Below, in pieces: positions 1 through 5,130 of a stretch of 7,613 bases of DNA. This DNA is from Chloroflexota bacterium (GTDB taxonomy: Bacteria > Chloroflexota > Dehalococcoidia > GIF9 > AB-539-J10). Location of the stretch: positions 342,236-349,848 of the forward strand of contig CP070793.1 in NCBI GenBank assembly GCA_020346965.1. Reading direction: 5' to 3'. Every line of letters starts with the position of its first letter. The stretch's first letter is position 1. The translations under genes were made by a program, and so were the position numbers. The notes under the pieces are model-generated. The model saw nothing but the letters and a program-made list of their open reading frames with translations. It was not told where the DNA came from and did no database searches.

Positions 1-564
1 ATAGATGGCAATGACGCCTTATCCAATTTGCCTGATTTGCTCGAGGGTAAAGGCTGGATAGAGGAAAGGGCTATGCTCGAGGCTCAGGCTGCAAATAGGA
101 GCTTTCATGCCCTCAATGATGTAGTGCTGCGCAGTGTAGCGGTTCGCCTGGTTAACATAGAAGCCAGAATTGATGGTGCGGGGTTAACCACCTACCGGGC
201 CGACGGTGTGATTGCAGCTACCGCTACGGGGAGTACCAGCTATTCTCTGGCATCCGGAGGACCGATCCTGCATCCTCAATCCAGGGAAATTGTTCTCCAA
301 CCAATATCCTGCCACCTGGGATTGAGTCACGCCCTGATACTGCCCCAGCAGAGCACAGTGGATTTGAAAATCGCCCGTGGGGAAAAGGTGATACTTAGCA
401 TTGACGGGCAAGTTGAATTGCCATTATCAGACGGCCAGAATATCCGAGTGAAACTCAGCTCTCACATAGCCCGCTTCTTAAGAATTCACGAGCCCACCTA
501 CTTTTATAGCTTGCTGTGGCAAAAACTGAGCGGAAGGAGAAATGAAAGCGGACATAAAAGTTGA
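1..564 (+). CDS. nadK: NAD kinase, C-terminal part (5' end outside the window)
   Basis: NAD kinase phosphorylates NAD to NADP in the cytoplasm with ATP (or polyphosphate in some members). The frame is open from base 1, giving 187 visible residues; a full protein is usually about 270-300, so roughly the first third is missing. Family signatures in visible numbering: an N-D pair at 39-40 in the ALNDVV segment (usually NE), the TTYRADG segment at about 63-69 leading into ATATGSTSYSLASGGP around 73-88 (the substrate-binding GGDGT partner region), and SIDGQ at 133-137. A TTG at position 28 could be called as a start, but the residues before it continue the family sequence, so the gene is 5'-truncated by the window and not short. 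Its last 23 bp overlap the next gene, suggesting translational coupling. The family assignment is firm. Confidence 0.95.
   Translation: MDGNDALSNLPDLLEGKGWIEERAMLEAQAANRSFHALNDVVLRSVAVRLVNIEARIDGAGLTTYRADGVIAATATGSTSYSLASGGPILHPQSREIVLQPISCHLGLSHALILPQQSTVDLKIARGEKVILSIDGQVELPLSDGQNIRVKLSSHIARFLRIHEPTYFYSLLWQKLSGRRNESGHKS
532..540 (+). promoter_or_regulatory. Shine-Dalgarno site inside the end of nadK
   Basis: A purine-rich GGAAGGAGA run lies just before the ATG at 542 and inside the nadK reading frame. It is the best ribosome-binding match near this gene and supports the start at 542, hence the 23 bp overlap with nadK. Spacing from the AGGAG core to the ATG is shorter than usual (2 bases), so coupling to nadK translation may matter as much as the site itself. 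Confidence 0.5.
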
Positions 565-1006
565 CAGGGCAAGGGTGGGCGACGCTAGCTCCGTGCACCG
601 GCTGATCAGCCGTTTTGCTGATAAGGGAGAGGTGTTACCTCGTGCTTTATCCGAAATATACGATGGCATTAGAGATTATTTCATTGTAAGGAAAGGAGAT
701 CGAGTTGTCGCTTGTGCGGCATTGCATGTCACCTGGGTCGACTTGGCAGAAATCAGGTCTCTGGCCGTGGATGAACAGGAACAGAAACAGAAGATTGGCT
801 CCTTGTTGGTGCAAGCCTGTGTTGACGAAGCCAAGGAACTGGGGATACCCAAGGTTTTTTGTCTCGTCCGTAAGCCCGCTTTCTTTGAAAGACATGGCTT
901 CCAGCTAATCGACAAAACGGAATTGCCCCAGAAAGTATGGGCGGAATGCTTTCGCTGCCCCAAGTTTCCTAATTGTGACGAGGTAGCGCTTATTCGCCAC
1001 CTCTGA
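542..1006 (+). CDS. GNAT-family N-acetyltransferase, ArgA-like (short type)
   Basis: This 154-residue single-domain GNAT protein probably moves an acetyl group from acetyl-CoA to an amino-group substrate. It resembles the short stand-alone N-acetylglutamate synthase-like proteins (first step of arginine synthesis), which lack the kinase-like domain of classical ArgA. The N-terminal strand and helix (IKVDRARVGDASSVHRLI) and the IRSLAV strand at 71-76 match GNAT. A typical FFERHGF segment lies at 114-120. The C-terminal LPQKVWAECFRCPKFPNCDE stretch at about 128-147, with Cys136, Cys139 and Cys145, is characteristic of this ArgA-like subgroup. One oddity: the acetyl-CoA loop normally reads Q/R-x-x-G-x-G/A, but here it is Q81-x-x-K84-x-G86, with Lys replacing the central Gly. 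The gene overlaps nadK by 23 bp and precedes the Nudix gene by 46 bp. GNAT membership is sure; the glutamate substrate is inferred. Confidence 0.85.
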   Translation: MKADIKVDRARVGDASSVHRLISRFADKGEVLPRALSEIYDGIRDYFIVRKGDRVVACAALHVTWVDLAEIRSLAVDEQEQKQKIGSLLVQACVDEAKELGIPKVFCLVRKPAFFERHGFQLIDKTELPQKVWAECFRCPKFPNCDEVALIRHL

Positions 1007-1052
1007 ACCTCCACGAGCAAGTCGCGCCCAATCCCAGCAACGTGGTAATAGT

Positions 1053-1592
1053 ATGTTGAAGCCAGAAAAGACATTAGCTACCCAGCAGATTTATCAAGGG
1101 CACGCGGTAAATATACGTGTGGACACAGTGGAGAAAGCTGGCGGCAGAAAAACCACCAGAGACGTGGTGGAGCACAGCAACTGTGTTGCTGTAGTGGCTA
1201 TTGATGAACAGGACAATGTCATGTTGGTGCGCCAGTTTCGCCATCCAGTAGATAGATTTCTTCTAGAAATACCGGCCGGTGGCATCGACTCGGGTGAAGA
1301 GCCCCTTGACTCTGTACGCCGGGAACTACAGGAGGAAATCGGCTATTTCCCTCGACGAATAGACGAATTAGGCGGCTTTTACTCCATCCCCGGCTATGGC
1401 ACGGAATATCTCCACTGCTATTTGGCCACGGATCTTGTGCCCGGTCGTCTCATGGCTGAGGATACCGAAGACATCGAGCTAGTTCGCATTTCCCCAGATG
1501 AGATACCCCGACTCATTACCTCAGGTGAAATCTGCGACGCTAAAAGTATCGCTGCTTTGCTTATGTTCTTCTTTATGTGGCGCGGGAAGTAA
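1053..1592 (+). CDS. nudF: Nudix hydrolase, probable ADP-ribose pyrophosphatase
   Basis: This enzyme probably hydrolyses ADP-ribose to AMP and ribose 5-phosphate, clearing a product of NAD breakdown in the cytoplasm. The 179-residue length is normal for the family. The Nudix box is complete at residues 76-98: G76, E82, R90-E91-L92, E94-E95 and G97, matching G-x5-E-x7-R-E-U-x-E-E-x-G-U. The preceding FRHPVDRFLLEIPAGG segment (62-77), the SIPGYGTEYLHCYLA segment (111-125) and the acidic AEDTEDIE loop (135-142, where ADPRases place a catalytic Glu) point to ADP-ribose rather than a generic Nudix substrate. The C-terminal GEICDAKSIAALL (158-170) is also typical. The ATG at 1053 has no clear Shine-Dalgarno sequence, but no better in-frame start lies nearby. 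Being third in line after nadK, it suggests a small NAD(P)-related gene group. Nudix is certain, ADPRase likely. Confidence 0.9.
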   Translation: MLKPEKTLATQQIYQGHAVNIRVDTVEKAGGRKTTRDVVEHSNCVAVVAIDEQDNVMLVRQFRHPVDRFLLEIPAGGIDSGEEPLDSVRRELQEEIGYFPRRIDELGGFYSIPGYGTEYLHCYLATDLVPGRLMAEDTEDIELVRISPDEIPRLITSGEICDAKSIAALLMFFFMWRGK

Positions 1593-1632
1593 GCCTTTCT
1601 GTGAGGCGATAACAGGATACACTAAATCAACG

Positions 1633-1661
1633 TCTAAAAGAAACGGTAGATGTGCTATACT
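1633..1661 (+). promoter_or_regulatory. Putative extended -10 promoter for the GLUG-repeat gene
   Basis: In the 86 bp gap after the Nudix gene, TGCTATACT (1653-1661) is an extended -10 element: TGn followed by TATACT, one mismatch from TATAAT. A weak -35 (TCTAAA, 1633-1638, three of six matches) sits 17 bp upstream. Predicted initiation near 1668 would leave a leader of only about 11 bases containing GAGGT (1670-1674) before the ATG at 1679. No hairpin with a T-run that would terminate the upstream transcript was seen in this gap. This is a motif-based prediction only. Confidence 0.4.
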
Positions 1662-1678
1662 AATGCTATGAGGTTGGG

Positions 1679-2686
1679 ATGTCGGATAAAGTGAATCTTT
1701 ACGTTAAAAGGCTTGGCATCCTTCTGGTTATGATAGCCTTAATAGCCGGGACGCAAGGCTGTATTTTTGGTCCTTCTTCCCAATACATAGAAATACGAAC
1801 CTGGTATGATCTGAATAACATCAGGAACGACTCCAGCGGCGATTATATGCTCATGAACGACCTCGATTCAACCACAGACGGTTATGATGAACTGGCGAGC
1901 CCGACAGCCAATGATGGCAAGGGCTGGCATCCGCTTAATGGACCGGGACTGGAGGGAACTAATCCTCCATTTAATGGGACTCTCAACGGGCAAGGATACA
2001 AAATACGTGACCTGTTCATCGACCTTCCCGAAACAGGTTATATAGGACTTTTTAGTATTGTCGGAGAGGATGGGCGCATCGAGAATATTGGCTTGGTGAA
2101 TGCTGAAGTCACCAGCACTGCTTATATTGGCGCTCTCGTGGGAGTTAACAGAGGTACCGTGAGCTACTCCTATTCTACAGGTAACGTGAATGGCGTTAGG
2201 TGGGTTGGCGGTCTGGTGGGACAGAATGAGGGCACTACTAGCAACTCCTATTCCGCATGTGACGTCACTAGCGATTTAGGTACTGGCGGTCTAACGGGTG
2301 CAAACGCAGGCACGGTGAGCAACTGCTATGCGACAGGCAACGTCACCGGTAATTCCGGCGCCGGCGGTTTGATTGCAGCTAATAGTGGCACTGTAATCAA
2401 CTCTTATTCTGTCGGCAACGTCAATGGAAACGAATACCTCGGTGGTCTAATAGGTTATAGTGATCAGGGCACTGTGAGCGGCTCCTTCTGGAACACCGAA
2501 ACGAGCGGACAATCTATTTCTGCCGGCGGTACAAGCAGGACTACAGCGGAGCTGCAGCTCATTACTACGTTCCTAGGGGCAGGCTGGAACATAATCGCAG
2601 TAGAAAATGCCGGTACACGTAACGTTGCCTACATCTGGAATATCGTTAACGAACAGACCTACCCTTTCTTGAGTCAAGAGTCATAA
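1679..2686 (+). CDS. Secreted or lipid-anchored GLUG-repeat surface protein
   Basis: This 335-residue exported protein of unknown precise role belongs to the GLUG-repeat, adhesin-like group. The N terminus has a basic stretch (MSDKVNLYVKR), a hydrophobic core at about 12-23 and a Cys at 28 in TQGC. That could be a lipobox, but Thr at -3 is atypical, so lipidation is uncertain. Residues 35-115 form an entry domain of the kind seen before GLUG repeats (WYDLNNIRN, YMLMNDLD, GWHPLN, FNGTLNGQGYKIRDLFI). A divergent repeat at about 119-146 is followed by five units whose GxLxG cores start at 151, 177, 203, 229 and 255. The tail (FWNTETSG, TTAELQ, GWNI, IWNIVNEQTYPFLS) is the usual ending, so the protein looks complete. 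It probably folds as a beta-solenoid outside the cell. GAGGT lies just before the ATG. It converges on hypF and shows no functional link to its neighbours. Confidence 0.85.
   Translation: MSDKVNLYVKRLGILLVMIALIAGTQGCIFGPSSQYIEIRTWYDLNNIRNDSSGDYMLMNDLDSTTDGYDELASPTANDGKGWHPLNGPGLEGTNPPFNGTLNGQGYKIRDLFIDLPETGYIGLFSIVGEDGRIENIGLVNAEVTSTAYIGALVGVNRGTVSYSYSTGNVNGVRWVGGLVGQNEGTTSNSYSACDVTSDLGTGGLTGANAGTVSNCYATGNVTGNSGAGGLIAANSGTVINSYSVGNVNGNEYLGGLIGYSDQGTVSGSFWNTETSGQSISAGGTSRTTAELQLITTFLGAGWNIIAVENAGTRNVAYIWNIVNEQTYPFLSQES
2129..2500 (+). repeat. Five tandem 78 bp GLUG repeat units in coding sequence
   Basis: Successive units start at 2129, 2207, 2285, 2363 and 2441, exactly 78 bp (26 codons) apart; the last is partial. 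Each begins with Gly-Gly/Ala-Leu, continues with a Gly-Thr-Val/Thr turn and ends near a Tyr/Phe-rich S-Y-S-x-G-N-V strand. DNA identity between units is only partial and differs mostly at third codon positions, so the array looks old and held by protein structure rather than recently duplicated. The repeats correspond to rungs of the predicted beta-solenoid. Confidence 0.85.
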
Positions 2687-2691
2687 CTTTA

Positions 2692-5091
2692 CTATACAGC
2701 AAAGCTGGCGACAACTGCCTGTCCCAGAGAAATGCCACCATCATTGCAGGGTACTTGCCTGTGGGTAAAAACCTGGAAATTGCTGCTTTCCAGTAAGCTG
2801 ACAGCTTTCCCCAGCAGCAAGCGATTCTGGAATACGCCGCCACTTAAGGCCACCTGGCTGATGCCAGTTTCATTGGCTATCAACTGACACATGTCATTTG
2901 TCATCTGAGCAACAGTGTTGTGGAATTTGACTGATATCCTCCCCCTGGACATACCCTGACGTAAGTCTTCTATTACGGTTGACAGCAGGTCCCTCAGCTG
3001 CACGATTCTTATTCCCTCTTTTTCTACTATGTGGTATGGGTAGCTTTTCTGAGTACCATCGATTGCTTCGTCGCTTTCACGCCTCGCAATGACAGAAGAG
3101 TAAGCAGCCATTTCCAGTTCCACTGCCGCCTGTCCTTCGTAATCTATTTCGCCCCTTATGCCCAACAGGGCTGATATGGCATCAAAAAGGCGTCCCATGC
3201 TTGAGCTAAGCGGTGAGTTTATCTTTCTTTCTATCTGGCGCTTGATGACCTCCACCTCAACTTCAGTAACTTGCCCGATATAAGCTAGTGGAGATTGCTT
3301 CGCTCCCGCCTGCCAAACCTCGGCGGGCAGGTCGCTCGCTATCACAGCGTTGAGGGCATTTTCCCCTAATAGAGTAAGAATATAGCCAATAGCGGTGCGG
3401 CATGGCTTTTTTATAGCTGCGGCTCCCCCAGGCAAAGGCAGGTATTCTAGATGTCCTGCTCGAGTGAAATTACGGTAGTCGGCAACCAGGAATTCTCCCC
3501 CCCAGATATTTCCGTCCGCACCCATCCCCGTGCCATCGAAGGCCACGCCGATGACCGGGGATTCCAGCCCATTATCAGCCAGACAACTGGCAATATGGGC
3601 ATGGTGGTGCTGTACAGGAACAAGCTTCATGCCAGACTCGCCTAACTCCTGGGCATACTTCGTGGCCAAGTAATCAGGGTGAAGGTCATGGGCAATGACT
3701 TCAGGCTCTATATGGAAAAGCCTTTTATACAGGGATATAGTGCTGTCAAAATGCTCCAGGGTTTCCATATTCTCCATATCGCCGATGTGTTGGGATAGGA
3801 AAGCATAGTTATCTTTGGTCAGGCAGAAGGTATTTTTCTCCTCAGCACCGCAACCAAGCACCTGATTGGTTTTAAATGGGAGGTGGATAGGATATGGAGC
3901 GTAGCTACGCGCCCGCCTTATAAGCTGGCTTGTACCCCTTTCCACTATGGCAACGCTGTCATCGTAGCGGGAGTATATATCCCGATTATGGATCAGAAAG
4001 TAATCGGCAATCCCCGAAAGCCTCCTCAAGGCTTCATCATTGTCTCTGGCGATAGGCTCTTCACTGAGATTACCGCTGGTCATCACTAAAGGCCGGCCTG
4101 TATCTCTGAGCAATATGTGATGAAGCGGTGTGTAGGGCAGCATAATGCCTAAGAATCGTAAATTGGGTGCTACCTCCCGAGACACAGATGAGTCCTCCTT
4201 CCACATCATGAGCACGATGGGACCTTGGGGTGAGGAAAGTAAATCTTCCTCCTCCGATGAGACATAGCAATGCCTTTTGGCTTCGTCTACAGTAGTAACC
4301 ATTATGGCAAACGGCTTGGATGAGCGCTTCTTTCTCTGCCGCAGCGTCTTAACTGCGGTATCGTTCGTGGCATCGCAGGCCAGGAGAAAGCCCCCCAGGC
4401 CTTTAATGGCCACGATTTTCCCCTCCTTGAGGAGCTGACTGGCATCGGCTATAGGATTCGACTCCGATTCTATCGGGGTTACTGGATTGCCCTTGTTATC
4501 AACCAGCTCGACATGGGGACCGCATTTTGGACAGGCGTTGGGCTGAGCATGGAAGCGGCGGTCCAGGGGATTATCATATTCCGCCTGGCATTGGGGGCAC
4601 ATCTGGAAGTAGCGCATGGTTGTTTGGGGGCGGTCATAAGGCATATTTTCAATTATGGTAAAACGTGGTCCGCAATTTGTGCAGTTGGTAAAGGGATAGC
4701 GGTAGCGGCGGTCTTCAGGATTTAACAACTCACCAAGGCAAGCCTGGCAGGTAGCAACATCCGGAGAGATAAGCTGATATTTCCCTTCTTGTGCCTGGCT
4801 ATGCCGAATTTCAAAATTTTTATGACCGCGGGGCGGGTGATGCTCAATAGTTACAGCCTCGATGTGAGCTAACGGTGGGGCTTTTGTCTCGAGTTCCAGC
4901 TCAAACTGCCCAACAGCCTCTGCTTCACCTTCTACCTCAATCCTGACATCTTCTGAAGTGTTGTAAACCCACCCTTTGAGATTATGTTTAACAGCCAGTC
5001 CGTAGACGAAAGGCCTGAAGCCAACACCTTGAACAATGCCCCGAACGCTGATAGAAGCTGATTTGATGGATTGCCTTGTTACTTTTGACAT
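2692..5091 (-). CDS. hypF: Carbamoyltransferase HypF, [NiFe]-hydrogenase maturation
   Basis: HypF uses carbamoyl phosphate and ATP to make carbamoyl-adenylate and passes the carbamoyl group to HypE, the source of the cyanide ligands on the [NiFe]-hydrogenase iron. All domains are present in the 799 residues. The acylphosphatase domain is at about 11-98 (VQGVGFRPF with R26, and N44). Zinc fingers use pairs C115/C118, C137/C140, C165/C168 and C187/C190. A YrdC-like domain runs from about 212 to 400 (KPFAIMV, TSGNLSEEPI, SRYDDSV). A Kae1-like domain runs from about 408 to 799 (HHHAHIAS 495-502, FDGTGMGADG, SSSMGRLFDA, LSGGVFQN 749-756). The protein is somewhat longer than the usual 750-770 residues, and two in-frame repeat-derived inserts (about 583-600 and 667-677) account for much of the excess. 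The ATG at 5091 lacks a strong ribosome site but fits the domain start. It lies 39 bp after hdrA, probably in the same operon. Confidence 0.97.
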   Translation of the reverse strand: MSKVTRQSIKSASISVRGIVQGVGFRPFVYGLAVKHNLKGWVYNTSEDVRIEVEGEAEAVGQFELELETKAPPLAHIEAVTIEHHPPRGHKNFEIRHSQAQEGKYQLISPDVATCQACLGELLNPEDRRYRYPFTNCTNCGPRFTIIENMPYDRPQTTMRYFQMCPQCQAEYDNPLDRRFHAQPNACPKCGPHVELVDNKGNPVTPIESESNPIADASQLLKEGKIVAIKGLGGFLLACDATNDTAVKTLRQRKKRSSKPFAIMVTTVDEAKRHCYVSSEEEDLLSSPQGPIVLMMWKEDSSVSREVAPNLRFLGIMLPYTPLHHILLRDTGRPLVMTSGNLSEEPIARDNDEALRRLSGIADYFLIHNRDIYSRYDDSVAIVERGTSQLIRRARSYAPYPIHLPFKTNQVLGCGAEEKNTFCLTKDNYAFLSQHIGDMENMETLEHFDSTISLYKRLFHIEPEVIAHDLHPDYLATKYAQELGESGMKLVPVQHHHAHIASCLADNGLESPVIGVAFDGTGMGADGNIWGGEFLVADYRNFTRAGHLEYLPLPGGAAAIKKPCRTAIGYILTLLGENALNAVIASDLPAEVWQAGAKQSPLAYIGQVTEVEVEVIKRQIERKINSPLSSSMGRLFDAISALLGIRGEIDYEGQAAVELEMAAYSSVIARRESDEAIDGTQKSYPYHIVEKEGIRIVQLRDLLSTVIEDLRQGMSRGRISVKFHNTVAQMTNDMCQLIANETGISQVALSGGVFQNRLLLGKAVSLLESSNFQVFTHRQVPCNDGGISLGQAVVASFAV
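3061..3093 (-). repeat. Short dispersed repeat element A, inserted in frame in hypF
   Basis: This 33 bp segment reads GTCATTGCGA at one end and CGAAGCAATC at the other on the - strand, with ATTGC/GCAAT as terminal inverted repeats. It is translated in the hypF frame as VIARRESDEAI (residues 667-677), between the conserved EGQAAVELE motif and the strand beginning at YPYHIVE, where HypF proteins normally have only a short variable linker. From memory, the sequence matches a short repeat scattered through many bacterial genomes whose spurious translations read like VIARSEATKQS. The true insert may be longer: a Tyr codon (TAC) flanks a 60 bp block, which would leave MAAYPYHIV as the ancestral join. 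No search could be run. Confidence 0.75.
3293..3345 (-). repeat. Related repeat element B with an internal GC-rich palindrome, in frame in hypF
   Basis: This 53 bp segment has ends related to element A. On the + strand both start with GATTGCTTCG, and the other ends are TCGCTATCAC here and TCGCAATGAC in A (8 of 10 identical). The core differs: it holds overlapping inverted repeats, CCCGCC (3305-3310) with GGCGGG (3322-3327), and CCTGCC (3309-3314) with GGCAGG (3326-3331). In hypF it encodes about residues 583-600 (VIASDLPAEVWQAGAKQS), lying between the TLLGENAL helix and the conserved IKRQIERKINSPLSSS segment, a region that varies in length in the family. It may be a composite: an A-type element whose middle was replaced or invaded by another short palindrome. 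Confidence 0.65.
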
Positions 5092-5130
5092 ATGAGACGC
5101 TTTTTGGGGATGCGATGATTGGCCTGAAAT

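Noticed and set aside
28..30. TTG as a true start of nadK
   Set aside because: The frame is open to base 1 and the protein would lack the N-terminal third of NAD kinase; the gene is simply cut by the window edge.
676..1074. A 132-residue open frame on the - strand opposite the acetyltransferase
   Set aside because: It is a reverse-strand shadow of a conserved GNAT gene, without family features.
1593..1652. Rho-independent terminator after the Nudix gene
   Set aside because: Only very short complementary stretches (GCC/GGC) are present, with no T-run; too weak to call.
2129..2500. Regular 78 bp periodicity as a possible CRISPR array
   Set aside because: The units are coding, diverged throughout and have no identical repeats separated by unique spacers.
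5092..5130. Terminator or promoter between hdrA and hypF
   Set aside because: The 39 bp gap shows no hairpin with a T-run and no convincing -35/-10 pair.
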